64,000 bases of DNA from Sellimonas caecigallum (GTDB taxonomy: Bacteria > Bacillota > Clostridia > Lachnospirales > Lachnospiraceae): NCBI RefSeq assembly GCF_045038405.1, contig NZ_CP173660.1:1798001-1862000 (forward strand). The letters are read 5' to 3'. A program made the translations under genes and the position numbers. How positions within the stretch are numbered: position 1 is the stretch's first letter; each line of letters starts with the position of its first letter. Shown here piece after piece: positions 16,274-25,055 of the stretch. The notes under the pieces were generated by a model. It saw only the letters and a program-made list of their open reading frames with translations, made no database searches and was not told where the DNA came from.

Positions 16274-17483
16274 GAAAGAATAGAAATCCTATGAGAAAGA
16301 GGACGACCAAAGAGCCGACGCCTATGTTCATCTGCCCTGTGATCTGGCTGATGAGGGAGACGAGTGTTGTCCCGGCAAATGATGCCCCTTTTCCGCAGAT
16401 ATCGTAGATACCAAAGTATTCTCCGGAGCGCTCAGCCGGTATGATTCTCGCAAAGTAAGAGCGGGACATGGACTGGATGGCACCCTGGAAGATTCCGACA
16501 CAGACTGCCAGAATCCAGAACTGGTACTGTTCTTTCAGTGTGATTCCGTAAAGGGCGATGAGGAAATAGGCAAAAATGCAGATTTTGATCAAAGATGCAT
16601 TTTTGTATTTGCTGCACAGCCGCCCGAAAAGAAGAGCCGCCGGAAAAGCGACGATCTGGGTCGTGAGAAGAGCAAGTAAAAGTCCGGTAGTATCAAGTCC
16701 AAGTGCAGTTCCGTAAGCGGTCGCCATATCGATGATCGTGTAGACGCCATCAATGTAGAAGAAAAAGGCAATCAGAAAGTAGAGAACTTGCCTGTTTTGC
16801 CCAAGTTCCCTAAACAGGTGCCAAAGCCGCCCGAAGGAAGCGGACGCAAAATGAGCTTCCCGCTGTACACTGTGGGTCTGCTGATAGCTTTTTAAAAGCG
16901 GGATGGACAGCATTACCCACCAGAGCGCGATCAATAGAAAGGCGATGCTCATGGCCGTATTCATGGTAATCCCCAGTTTTTCGTACAGCAAGACGAGAAG
17001 GAGGCTCAAGATAAAAGGGATGCAGCTTCCGATATAACCCCAGGCATATCCTTTTGCCGAGATGGCATCCATCCGATCTTCTGTAGTCACATCTACAAGC
17101 ATTGAGTCGTAAAAGACAAGACTTAGCGAGTAGGCAGATTTTGCAAGGACAAACAGGAAAAGGAAACATACCCAGGATGCAGTAAATCCGAGAAATACGC
17201 ATCCCAGCGCACCGATGAGGAGGGCAGCCATAAAGAATTTCCGTTTTCGTCCTTTGAAATCCGAAGCAGTGCCAAGAATAGGAGCCAGCACGGCAGTGAT
17301 GATGGTGGCCGCAGAAGTAGCATATCCCCAGAAGGCCAGATAGTTGACCTCAGAGACGGAGGCCTGTTCTGCCAGATAATTGAAGTAGATCGGCATGATG
17401 GTAGATACAAGCAGGGTAAATGCCGAGTTGGCCACATCATACAGGATCCATTTCTTTTCAAGCGAAGTCGTCTGGAATTTCAT
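16248..17483 (-). CDS. MFS transporter, UMF1/Atg22-like family
   Basis: A 411-residue protein with about twelve membrane segments. It begins MKFQTTSLEKKWILYDVANSAF, and the WILYD.ANSAF motif together with GTASDFKGRKRKFF and a long central loop fits the UMF1 (Atg22-related) group, whose members probably export amino acids or peptides. The start at 17483 has AAGGAGAAGACTT before it; the open frame extends upstream to 17555 inside the neighbouring gene, overlapping the phospholipase-like gene by 26 bases. The two are therefore likely cotranscribed. The substrate is unknown. Confidence 0.85.
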   Translation of the reverse strand: MKFQTTSLEKKWILYDVANSAFTLLVSTIMPIYFNYLAEQASVSEVNYLAFWGYATSAATIITAVLAPILGTASDFKGRKRKFFMAALLIGALGCVFLGFTASWVCFLFLFVLAKSAYSLSLVFYDSMLVDVTTEDRMDAISAKGYAWGYIGSCIPFILSLLLVLLYEKLGITMNTAMSIAFLLIALWWVMLSIPLLKSYQQTHSVQREAHFASASFGRLWHLFRELGQNRQVLYFLIAFFFYIDGVYTIIDMATAYGTALGLDTTGLLLALLTTQIVAFPAALLFGRLCSKYKNASLIKICIFAYFLIALYGITLKEQYQFWILAVCVGIFQGAIQSMSRSYFARIIPAERSGEYFGIYDICGKGASFAGTTLVSLISQITGQMNIGVGSLVVLFLIGFLFFQKTERKGQ

Positions 17484-18336
17484 AAGTCTTCTCCTTTTCA
17501 TAAGATAATACAGGAATTTCCTTCCAACCAGGGCGAGGACCAAAGGTACGGTCAAAAAGCGGATCCAGAGAAGAAGGGGCGGAAAGGCAGCGGACGTAAT
17601 TATCTGTAAGATCCAGACATATGTCTATTGCGTGGTTCATCAGTTTGTGGAGACGCAGGTTGCTGTCCCGGCATCTTGGATCTCCTTTTTTGTTCATCAT
17701 CAAACCGCGCATGCTTTTATACTTTCCGGAAATGCGAAGAACAAGAGCAATTCCAGTGCGCTTGAATGGATTTGGCGTCGTCAAAAGGTCATTGTACCAG
17801 ATCATAGAGTGTAAGGATGACTCGATCTCCTCCGCCGAGAGGGCAGGAAAGAAAGAGTGAATCTGGGACGCGTACTCCGGTGTGACAAACAGGTGTCCGG
17901 TCACTTCAGCATGAAGCGGGATTTTCCTGTTTCTCAGGAGGAGATAGCGGTCAAATTCTGACTCGATCAGGGAGTGGGATACGTGGCTGACACGAATTTT
18001 CTGTTCGACATAGCTGTGGCAGGAAAGATCCAGCGCAAAATGGCATAAAAAGCCCAGTATATACGCAATTCGTGCATCTTTGTCATTTTCATTTTCTGTA
18101 TTGCGGATCACAGAGGCGGCACGTGCAAAGAAACGGCCGGCCGGCTGAGAATGCATGCCAAATCCGGTCTGATTGACTTTGTTTTTCTGGAGAGCTCTGT
18201 AGTAAAATAAAATGTCCGGTCCGTGCAGACCGATCTCAAACAGATCAGGATTTTTGCGGATGAGTGCCCTGATCTCAGGGGAGAATGCTCGTTTCATCTT
18301 CTCCCCGAATATATAGTGTGCATAAATTGCAGGCAT
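17458..18336 (-). CDS. Zinc-dependent phospholipase C-like protein
   Basis: A 292-residue protein beginning MPAIYAHYIFGEK, with zinc-ligand-type histidines in YAHYIFG (about 7), GLHGPDILFYY (38), FLCHFALDLSCHSYVE (115-123) and a conserved HSLIESEFDRYLL. This pattern is that of the Zn-dependent PLC/S1-P1 nuclease fold proteins found in many Clostridia. No signal peptide is visible, so unlike clostridial alpha-toxin it is probably intracellular. GGGAGGTTCTTT precedes the start. The physiological role of this family is unknown. Confidence 0.82.
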   Translation of the reverse strand: MPAIYAHYIFGEKMKRAFSPEIRALIRKNPDLFEIGLHGPDILFYYRALQKNKVNQTGFGMHSQPAGRFFARAASVIRNTENENDKDARIAYILGFLCHFALDLSCHSYVEQKIRVSHVSHSLIESEFDRYLLLRNRKIPLHAEVTGHLFVTPEYASQIHSFFPALSAEEIESSLHSMIWYNDLLTTPNPFKRTGIALVLRISGKYKSMRGLMMNKKGDPRCRDSNLRLHKLMNHAIDICLDLTDNYVRCLSAPSSLDPLFDRTFGPRPGWKEIPVLSYEKEKTYEIPDDFA

Positions 18337-18365
18337 AAAGAACCTCCCGATATGATTATTCTGCC

Positions 18366-18497
18366 TTAACGAAGTGAGGAATAGGGCTTACGCCTGAAAA
18401 TTTCTGCTGCTTTTTCGCTGACAGATGTTTCCATCTTATAATACTGAAGTTTGATGTCATATTTGATCTGTTTTCGGCTTCTTCTTTCTTTTTTCAT
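18366..18497 (-). CDS. Small basic hypothetical protein, 43 residues
   Basis: An open frame of 43 codons reads MKKERRSRKQIKYDIKLQ, then YYKMETSVSEKA and ends RRKPYSSLR. GAGGTG lies about seven bases before the ATG at 18497; an in-frame ATG at 18524 is also possible. The protein is highly basic at both ends with an amphipathic middle. It lies in the same direction as, and 29 bases upstream of, the phospholipase-like gene and could head that unit. No family was recognised, and expression is unproven. Confidence 0.5.
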   Translation of the reverse strand: MKKERRSRKQIKYDIKLQYYKMETSVSEKAAEIFRRKPYSSLR

Positions 18498-18585
18498 ATC
18501 CAACACCTCACTTTTTTTCATTACAGAGATGATAACATAGAAAAAGCAGAGATTATGTTAAGGGCAGTTTAAATGTTTGAAAAAA

Positions 18586-18628
18586 ATAGCTCCCGATTCC
18601 AATTGGATACCGGGAGCTCTTTTGCAGA
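18586..18628 (-). terminator. Terminator for the Xaa-Pro aminopeptidase gene
   Basis: On the minus strand, AGCTCCCGG and a matching CGGGAGCT flank a loop and are followed by ATTTTTTTC. It lies just after the aminopeptidase stop codon. Confidence 0.8.
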
Positions 18629-18635
18629 AAATACT

Positions 18636-20423
18636 TTAGATTTCTCTTGTGTATGTTCTGAGCCATTCTTTTTCTTCGTTGTCAAGATACGGAGAAATTT
18701 TTTCGTAAACGGCTTTGTGATAATCGTTGAGCATCTTCTTTTCAACTTCTGTCATAAGATCCGGATTGATGGCATCCAGATCCATCGGAATGAATGTGAT
18801 CGGTTCAAAATACATAAACTGTCCGTATTCATTCTTTTCGCCTTCACATGTCAGAAGTTCGTTCTCCAGGCGGATGCCGTGGCTTCCTTCAATGTAGATG
18901 CCTGGCTCGTCTGTGATGATCATTCCTTTTTCAAATGGCTGGATCTCACCTGCGCGGTACTGCCAGCGGAATCCTGCAGGACCTTCGTGGATGTTCAGAA
19001 GATATCCGACACCATGTCCGGTTCCATGGTTGAAGTTCATATTTCTGTCCCAGAATGGCTTTCTCGCAAGCATGTCCAGTGTCATTCCAGTGCAGCCCTT
19101 CAGGAATTTTGCATTTGCAAGAGAAAGGTTGCTGATGGCTACGAGAGTAAAATGATCTTTCATGATCTGCGGAATTTCGCCAAATGCGTAAGTACGAGTC
19201 ACATCTGTGGATCCTTCATAGAATCCTGCTCCTGTATCGGTAAGAAGGAAATTGCCCTCCTTTACCTCCACATCTGTTTCAGGGGAGGATGTATAGTGGA
19301 CGATAGCCCCGTGCTCGCCATATGAGCTGATCGGCTCAAAACTTGGGCGGATAAAGTTGCCCTGTTCTGCACGGAATTCGTCAAGTTTTTCGGAAGCACT
19401 TATTTCTGTAATCGTGATCTTGCCGACATTTTCCTTCAGCCATTTCATAAATTTGATGTGGGCGATACTGTCCTTGATCTGCGCCTTTTTGATGTTTTCG
19501 ATTTCTACTTCATTTTTGATGGCTTTGAAAAGGATTTCCGGGTTGCGTTCTTCTACTTTTGCAACGCCTTCCGGGATGTTGTTGTAGAGAGCATAATTCA
19601 GCCTTGCCGGGTCGATGAGCAGGACTTCATCTGTGCTGATTTTCTTGATATCTTCATAGATATCGTTGTACGGATGAAGAACCACTCCATCTTTCGCGAG
19701 ATCTGCTTTGATTTCATCGCTCAGTTTTGCTTCATTGATATAAAGATCCATTTTGTCCATTGTGATGACAGCGTAGGAAAGAACAAGCGGGAAGAATTCG
19801 ATATCATTTCCGCGGATGTTCAATGTCCAGCAGATATCGTCCAGTGTCGTAAGTACATGGGCAGTTGCGCCGCATTCTTTCATTGATTCACGGATACGTC
19901 CAAGCTTGGATGCAACGCTCTCTCCAGTGTATTTTAAATCCAGAGCAAATACCGGCTCTGTGGAAAGTTCCGGACGGTCTGTCCAGATTTCGTCGATGAG
20001 ATCATAGTCATAGATGATCTTTCCGTGTTTTGCGGATGCGATCGCTCCATAGTCCTGTCCTTCGCCCATGGATACGACGCGGCCGTCGAAGCCAAGTGTA
20101 CCGTTTTCCGGGAGTTTGTCGGAAAGGTACTCAAGGATAGTCGGAACGCCAGGTTCGCCCATTTTCATCAGATTGACTGTTGATCCTGCAAGTTGTTTCG
20201 CTGCCTGGATAAAGTAGCGGCCGTCTGTCCAAAGATGAGCCTCTGTCTTTGTAATCACAGCGGTTCCGGCAGAACCGGAAAATCCTGTGATGAATTTTCT
20301 TGCTTTGAAATGTTCCCCAACATATTCACTCTGATGGAAATCTGCTGTCGGAACAACATAAATGTCAATTCCTTTTTCTTCCATCAGTGAGCGTAATTTC
20401 GCAATTCTTTCTGGTACGTTCAT
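18636..20423 (-). CDS. Xaa-Pro aminopeptidase (M24B), long form
   Basis: A 595-residue three-domain aminopeptidase P. Two creatinase-like N-terminal domains precede a pita-bread catalytic domain with metal ligands Asp in LTDTGAGFYEGSTDVTR (two), His in NHGTGHGVG, Glu in DEPGIYIE and Glu in IRLENELL. It removes an N-terminal residue from peptides whose second residue is proline. The length matches the eukaryotic-type, cytosolic APP1 form common in Firmicutes. It is a single gene with its own terminator; a TATAAT box lies on the minus strand at 20481-20486. A second, shorter M24 peptidase occurs at 48116. Confidence 0.95.
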   Translation of the reverse strand: MNVPERIAKLRSLMEEKGIDIYVVPTADFHQSEYVGEHFKARKFITGFSGSAGTAVITKTEAHLWTDGRYFIQAAKQLAGSTVNLMKMGEPGVPTILEYLSDKLPENGTLGFDGRVVSMGEGQDYGAIASAKHGKIIYDYDLIDEIWTDRPELSTEPVFALDLKYTGESVASKLGRIRESMKECGATAHVLTTLDDICWTLNIRGNDIEFFPLVLSYAVITMDKMDLYINEAKLSDEIKADLAKDGVVLHPYNDIYEDIKKISTDEVLLIDPARLNYALYNNIPEGVAKVEERNPEILFKAIKNEVEIENIKKAQIKDSIAHIKFMKWLKENVGKITITEISASEKLDEFRAEQGNFIRPSFEPISSYGEHGAIVHYTSSPETDVEVKEGNFLLTDTGAGFYEGSTDVTRTYAFGEIPQIMKDHFTLVAISNLSLANAKFLKGCTGMTLDMLARKPFWDRNMNFNHGTGHGVGYLLNIHEGPAGFRWQYRAGEIQPFEKGMIITDEPGIYIEGSHGIRLENELLTCEGEKNEYGQFMYFEPITFIPMDLDAINPDLMTEVEKKMLNDYHKAVYEKISPYLDNEEKEWLRTYTREI

Positions 20424-20516
20424 GGTTGAAAACCTCCTTCATTTTCAGCAATAAAATTGAATACCAATTCAAGCACGTCTATTATAACACAAAATTGGAA
20501 AAACAAGTATACTGTA

Positions 20517-20544
20517 TTGACAATATTTCTCTGTATGAGATACT
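20517..20544 (+). promoter_or_regulatory. Promoter for RpiR-family gene
   Basis: TTGACA and GATACT are separated by 16 bases, about 70 bases before the RpiR start codon. Confidence 0.5.
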
Positions 20545-20614
20545 TATTCTGAGATCTACAGGAGGGCAGAATGTTTGTATCTGCATCTGGTAAGAGAGAA
20601 AAGGAGACGGAGAA

Positions 20615-21445
20615 ATGGAAAAATATACGAGATCGATCATCCCCGTCATTGAGTATAATTATGAGAATCTCACAACGATGGAAAAGACGATAGCCGATTT
20701 TTTTATAAAAAATAAAAAGCGAGTGGATTTTTCGGCCAAGGCAGTGGCAGAGCGGCTTTTTGTGTCTGAAGCGTCACTGTCCCGATTCGCAAAAAAATGC
20801 GGGTACAGAGGGTATCGGGAATTTATCTATCAATACGAAGAGACATTTCAGGACGGAAGGAAGAAACCGGTTCAGGGGAGTATGGCCCGTGTGCTGGACT
20901 GCTATCAGGAGGTGCTGAACAAAACATATAATCTGGCGGATGAGACAAAGCTTCGAAGGATCAGCAGGATGATGAGAAAGGCGGAACGGATTTTTGTGTG
21001 CGGAGTGGGAAGTTCCGGTATTGTGGCAAGGGAGACGGAACTCCGTTTTATGCGCATTGGAATGAATATCAATTCCTTGATTGAGCGGGATATGATCCGA
21101 ATGCGTGCCGTCTTTCAGGACGAGCGTTCCATGGTTATCGGGCTGAGCATGAAAGGGGAGACAAAAGAAGTCCGCTACATTTTGAGAAAAGCACATGAAA
21201 GAAAAGCAAAGTGTGTGCTTGTCACTGCCAGGAACAACCCGGAATTTCGGGAATTTTGTGATGAGATCATTCTCGTACCCGGCCTTGATAATCTGGACAA
21301 CGGTGATCTGATCTCTCCGCAGTTTCCAATGCTTGCTATGATGGATATCCTGTATGCTTGTTATCTTGATCAGGATCAGAGCATGACAAAAGCATTTCTG
21401 CAGGATACGGCAGAAGCCCTCCGGGAGTCTGTTCAGGAAGTATAA
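20615..21445 (+). CDS. MurR/RpiR family transcriptional regulator
   Basis: A 276-residue regulator with an N-terminal HTH_6 domain (TMEKTIADFFIKNKKRVDFSAKAVAERLFVSEASLSRFAKKCGY) and a C-terminal SIS sugar-phosphate binding domain from about residue 125 (IFVCGVGSSGIVARETELR, VIGLSMKGETKEV). Such proteins control uptake or breakdown of phosphorylated sugars such as MurNAc-6-P. The start follows AGGAGACGGAGAA. No sugar gene is adjacent, so the target is unclear; the broken mupG region 19 kb away is one distant possibility. Confidence 0.88.
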   Translation: MEKYTRSIIPVIEYNYENLTTMEKTIADFFIKNKKRVDFSAKAVAERLFVSEASLSRFAKKCGYRGYREFIYQYEETFQDGRKKPVQGSMARVLDCYQEVLNKTYNLADETKLRRISRMMRKAERIFVCGVGSSGIVARETELRFMRIGMNINSLIERDMIRMRAVFQDERSMVIGLSMKGETKEVRYILRKAHERKAKCVLVTARNNPEFREFCDEIILVPGLDNLDNGDLISPQFPMLAMMDILYACYLDQDQSMTKAFLQDTAEALRESVQEV

Positions 21446-21475
21446 GCCTGAGTTGAATTTCTAAAAAAATCAGGG

Positions 21476-21504
21476 TTGACAATAAAAAAAGAATACGCTA
21501 CTAT
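21476..21504 (+). promoter_or_regulatory. Promoter of the tyrosine T-box unit
   Basis: TTGACA and TACTAT are separated by exactly 17 bases. The predicted transcript start near 21511 lies just before Stem I of the T-box. Confidence 0.8.
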
Positions 21505-21510
21505 CATAGA

Positions 21511-21799
21511 TAAGCATCAAAATATATGAAAAGCAATGAAGAGAAGAAGTAACAGCAGATCAGGTTCATACAGAAAGTAACCGGTTGATGAGAGGTGCAC
21601 GAAAAGTTTGCTGTGAATACATCTTGGAGCTTCACACCGAAAAGAAAGTAGGCTGTGACGGGATCGCACACGTTACCGTGCGGAGAGATTTCCATCTGTG
21701 AGAGACAGACGGAGATTTTGCTGAGCCGGATCAGTTCCGGGAAAAAAGGTGGTACCACGGGATTTTGCCTCGTCCTTTATGAAGGACGGGGCTTTTTTA
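21511..21799 (+). ncRNA. T-box riboswitch, tyrosine specific
   Basis: The leader shows the T-box parts in order. Stem I is closed by TGAAG (from about 21537) with CTTCA, and AACAGCA with TGCTGT; the internal loop has AGTA on the 5' side and the specifier GAATACATC on the 3' side, placing codon UAC (Tyr) at 21618-21620. The T-box core GGTGGTACCACGG follows at 21749, and the terminator GCCTCGTCC...GGACGGGGC-T6 ends at 21798. Uncharged tRNA(Tyr) would stabilise the antiterminator and allow expression of the downstream genes, which include tyrS. With the repeat below it fills most of the 507-base gap between rpiR and the NUDIX gene. Confidence 0.93.
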
Positions 21800-21830
21800 T
21801 GTCATAGGAAACTTCCTTCCTGTGACATAA
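21795..21830 (+). repeat. Post-terminator palindromic repeat, copy A
   Basis: TTTTATGTCATAGGAAACTT begins a 30-base element with two mismatches to the copy at 25086. TGTCATAGGAA pairs with TTCCTGTGACA to give an 11-base stem with one G-U pair. It starts in the T run of the T-box terminator. Confidence 0.6.
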
Positions 21831-21844
21831 AAAATGCTCCGCGA

Positions 21845-21925
21845 GGATCGAACTGCGGCAAAGCGGAAGATGTCGCTGGAGCGACTTGCCGCAGGCGGCG
21901 AAGCCTGAAAAGCAGGCTTCTTTCT
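21845..21925 (+). repeat. GC-rich nested hairpin element ending in a terminator-like stem
   Basis: GCGGCAA (21855) pairs with TTGCCGC (21886) around an inner GTCGCT-GG-AGCGAC hairpin. GAAGCCTG (21900) then pairs with CAGGCTTC (21913), followed by TTTCTTG. The composition differs from nearby DNA and looks like a REP/MITE-like element. The final hairpin could act as a second terminator before the NUDIX gene. Confidence 0.5.
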
Positions 21926-21952
21926 TGATTCTACATTCTAAAGGTAAAACAG

Positions 21953-23026
21953 ATGGAAGTTTGGGATTTATTTGATGAGAACAGAATACCGCTTGGGAGG
22001 ACCGAGAGCAGGGCAGCGCCTGTGAAAAAAGGAGAATACCATATTGTTGTGGTAGCCTGTGTCGTCAATTCTAAAAATCAGATCCTTCTGACACTCCGGG
22101 ACCGAAATAAAGTGAAGTATCCGGGGACATGGGAGAATACGGGAGGAGCTCTGCAGGCAGGAGAGAGCAGCAGGGAGGCAGCAGTCCGAGAACTTTTTGA
22201 GGAGACTGGCATCAAAGTGGCACAAGATGACCTGACTATGCTGGATTCTCAAAAAGAAGAATACGCGTTCATTGATTTTTATATAGTAAAAAAGGATGTT
22301 CCTCTGGAAGAAATTGTTCTTCAGAAGGGAGAGACGACAGATGCCAGATGGGTCACATTCCGGGAGATGCTTGAGATGGGAAGATGCGGAGAGATTGCCC
22401 CACCTATCTATCGCCGTATGCGTACACTTGCTCCAAAACTTATAAAATTTCTTGGGATCCGCAAGGTGTCGGAATCCAGAAAAATCATCATTCTTGGATG
22501 CAGCGGAAGCGGAAAGTCCACATTGGCTGCCAAGCTTGGGAAACAGCTGTCCCTTCCAGTCGTCTATCTGGATGCGCTTTCCTGGGATGCAGGATGGAAG
22601 AGGAAGCCTTTTGAAGAGTTTGACCGGCTTGCAGAAGCAGAGATCCGGAAAGAGGAGTGGATCATCGACGGGAATTTTCCAAGGACTGTAGAACACCGCA
22701 TGGATGAATGCGATACGGTCATCTATCTGGATTTCAAAAGGTGGTTTTGTATTCTGAGCGTTCTGAAAAGAGTGATCAAAAACTACGGAAAACCGAGGGA
22801 AAGCATGAATCCCGGCTGCCCGGAGAAGTTCGATCCGTCATTCCTTAAGAGGATCTGGAATTTTGACAGGCGGAGCAAAGCGCACTACTATGGATACATG
22901 GAAACATTGAGTGACACGAAGCTGATCGTTCTGAAGTCAAGACGGGAAGTCGGCCGCTTTTTAGAAAAAGTGGAAAAGGAAGGCCGTTTTGTCGAAGGAA
23001 ACTACAAAAAGCAGAAGAAAAAATAA
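21953..23026 (+). CDS. NUDIX hydrolase fused to P-loop kinase (FlaR/adenylate-kinase-like)
   Basis: A 357-residue two-domain protein. Residues 1-165 are an IPP-isomerase-like NUDIX hydrolase with the full box GGALQAGESSREAAVRELFEETGI. From about 178 there is a small-kinase domain with Walker A GCSGSGKST, YLDALSWDAGWK and IIDGNFPRTVEHR, the pattern of topology-modulation/FlaR-type nucleoside kinases. NUDIX domains cleave X-linked nucleoside diphosphates; the kinase substrate is unknown. It lies between the Tyr T-box and tyrS, 22 bases upstream of tyrS, so it should respond to tyrosine shortage. The ribosome site (AAAGG) is weak. Confidence 0.85.
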   Translation: MEVWDLFDENRIPLGRTESRAAPVKKGEYHIVVVACVVNSKNQILLTLRDRNKVKYPGTWENTGGALQAGESSREAAVRELFEETGIKVAQDDLTMLDSQKEEYAFIDFYIVKKDVPLEEIVLQKGETTDARWVTFREMLEMGRCGEIAPPIYRRMRTLAPKLIKFLGIRKVSESRKIIILGCSGSGKSTLAAKLGKQLSLPVVYLDALSWDAGWKRKPFEEFDRLAEAEIRKEEWIIDGNFPRTVEHRMDECDTVIYLDFKRWFCILSVLKRVIKNYGKPRESMNPGCPEKFDPSFLKRIWNFDRRSKAHYYGYMETLSDTKLIVLKSRREVGRFLEKVEKEGRFVEGNYKKQKKK

Positions 23027-23048
23027 AGAGAAAGAAGAGGAGAGAAAG

Positions 23049-24269
23049 ATGCAGATTTACGAAGAATTGAAAGCCCGCGGCCTGATCGCACAGGTTACGG
23101 ACGAAGAAGAGATCAGAGAACTGATCAACAATGGAAAAGCTACATTTTACATCGGATTTGACCCAACCGCAGACAGCCTTCACGTGGGGCATTTCATGGC
23201 GCTTTGCCTGATGAAACGTCTCCAGATGGCAGGAAACAGACCAATCGCCCTGATCGGCGGAGGAACCGGCTATATCGGAGATCCGTCCGGCCGGACAGAT
23301 ATGCGTTCCATGATGACGCCGGAACAGATCCAGCACAACTGTGACCGTTTCAAAGAACAAATGAGCAAATTCATTGATTTTTCTGAGGGAAAAGCTCTGA
23401 TGGTCAACAATGCGGATTGGCTTTTAGATCTCAACTATGTAGATTTCTTAAGAGAAGTGGGACCGCATTTCAGCGTCAATAACATGCTCCGTGCAGAGTG
23501 TTACAAACAGAGGATGGAGAAGGGACTCAGCTTCCTTGAATTTAACTACATGATCATGCAGAGCTACGATTTTTACATGTTATTCCAGAAATACGGATGC
23601 AACATGCAGTTCGGCGGAGACGATCAGTGGTCCAATATGCTTGGCGGTACCGAGCTGATCCGCCGAAAATTAGGAAAGAACGCATGTGCCATGACGATCA
23701 CTCTCCTTCTGAATTCCGAAGGAAAGAAGATGGGAAAGACACAGTCCGGAGCTGTGTGGCTTGATCCGGAGAAAACGTCTCCGTTTGAATTCTACCAGTA
23801 CTGGAGAAACATTGCAGATGCGGACGTGCTGAAATGTATCCGTATGCTGACATTCCTTCCGCTGGAGGAGATCGACGCCATGGATAAATGGGAAGGAAGC
23901 CAGCTTAATCAGGCAAAAGAGATTCTCGCATTTGAACTTACGAAGCTGGTACACGGAGAAGAGGAAGCAAGAAAAGCGCAGGACAGCGCAAGAGCACTGT
24001 TTACAAGCGGAAACGCGGCAGATATGCCGACATATGAACTTGCTGAAGAAGATTTCACAGATGGGAAAATCGACATTCTTACCATTCTATTTAAGAGCGG
24101 ACTCGTGCCGTCCAAATCCGAGGCGAGACGTGCCGTGCAGCAAGGCGGAGCGACTGTAAATGGAGAGAAAGTGACAGACACCTATACATCTTACACTAAG
24201 GAAGATTTCGAAAAAGATTTTGTATTGAAACGTGGGAAGAAGAACTTCCGAAAGATCGTGGTGAAATAG
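23049..24269 (+). CDS. tyrS: Tyrosyl-tRNA synthetase
   Basis: A 406-residue class I synthetase. The HIGH-like motif is HVGH (about 46), the tyrosine pocket shows GDDQWSN, and the KMSKS loop reads KMGKT (about 230). A C-terminal S4 RNA-binding domain contains SKSEARRAVQQGGATVNGEK. The start at 23049 follows AGAAGAGGAGAGAAAG; an upstream in-frame ATG at 22989 lies inside the NUDIX gene. Control by the upstream Tyr-specific T-box confirms the amino acid. Confidence 0.97.
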   Translation: MQIYEELKARGLIAQVTDEEEIRELINNGKATFYIGFDPTADSLHVGHFMALCLMKRLQMAGNRPIALIGGGTGYIGDPSGRTDMRSMMTPEQIQHNCDRFKEQMSKFIDFSEGKALMVNNADWLLDLNYVDFLREVGPHFSVNNMLRAECYKQRMEKGLSFLEFNYMIMQSYDFYMLFQKYGCNMQFGGDDQWSNMLGGTELIRRKLGKNACAMTITLLLNSEGKKMGKTQSGAVWLDPEKTSPFEFYQYWRNIADADVLKCIRMLTFLPLEEIDAMDKWEGSQLNQAKEILAFELTKLVHGEEEARKAQDSARALFTSGNAADMPTYELAEEDFTDGKIDILTILFKSGLVPSKSEARRAVQQGGATVNGEKVTDTYTSYTKEDFEKDFVLKRGKKNFRKIVVK

Positions 24270-24270
24270 T

Positions 24271-25026
24271 ATGAATCTGCTTATTACGATTATTGTGTTG
24301 ACAGCATTGTCCGGAATCGGAGGAACCGGAATCGGAGCGGCCATCAGTACGACAGTGCGAAAGGGATCCGACAAGGCTATGAGCCTTCTCTTAAGCTTTG
24401 CTTCCGGGACGATGATCAGTATCGTCTGTCTGGATTTGTTCCACGATGCGCTGGAGACCGGGATGGCAAAAGAAGGAATCGCTTTATTTGTGATCATCGG
24501 CTTTCTGACGGTATATCTGTTGGAGAGAGTGATGGACAAGAAGGCTGAGCAGGCCAGAAACCGGATGAGCAGGAAGATGATGATGGCAGGTGTGGCAATG
24601 ATGTTTGCCGTGGCGTGTCATAACATTCCGGTAGGGATGACCATCGGAGCATCTTCAGTAACCCACGAAACACTTTGGGGAAGTCCGGCGCTCACACTTG
24701 CGATCTTCATCGGTATCCACAATGTACCGGAAGGGATGGCCATCTGTGCGCCTCTTCTCGCAGCAGGGATGAAAAAAGGGAAGGCAGTTCTTCTCACAGC
24801 CTTGAGCGGAGCAGCCATCATCGTGGGCGGTCTTCTCGGATACTGGATCGGAGATATGGGGCAGATGGGACTTGCGATCAGCCTGAGTTTTGCATCCGGC
24901 GCCATGCTCTACGTGAATTTTGGGGAGATCCTTCCGGAAGCCAATGCCCTCTACAGGGGGAAGATGCCGGCATTCTTCACGGTTCTTGGCATTTTGCTGG
25001 GCATGATGTTCATGCATGCACATTAA
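24271..25026 (+). CDS. ZIP family metal transporter
   Basis: A 251-residue membrane protein with about eight segments. Metal-site motifs are HNIPVGMTIGA (about 112) and HNVPEGMAICAPLL (about 150), the two histidine helices of ZIP proteins. It most likely imports zinc or related divalent ions. It starts one base after the tyrS stop and lacks a strong ribosome site, so it depends on translational coupling. Why a metal importer should share tyrosine control is not clear. Confidence 0.88.
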   Translation: MNLLITIIVLTALSGIGGTGIGAAISTTVRKGSDKAMSLLLSFASGTMISIVCLDLFHDALETGMAKEGIALFVIIGFLTVYLLERVMDKKAEQARNRMSRKMMMAGVAMMFAVACHNIPVGMTIGASSVTHETLWGSPALTLAIFIGIHNVPEGMAICAPLLAAGMKKGKAVLLTALSGAAIIVGGLLGYWIGDMGQMGLAISLSFASGAMLYVNFGEILPEANALYRGKMPAFFTVLGILLGMMFMHAH

Positions 25027-25055
25027 GAAAAAGAAATAAGCGCGTAAAGGGAATG

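Noticed and set aside
18573..19325. 250-residue plus-strand ORF opposite the Xaa-Pro aminopeptidase
   Set aside because: The minus strand encodes the complete aminopeptidase catalytic domain with all five metal ligands; this frame is its antisense.
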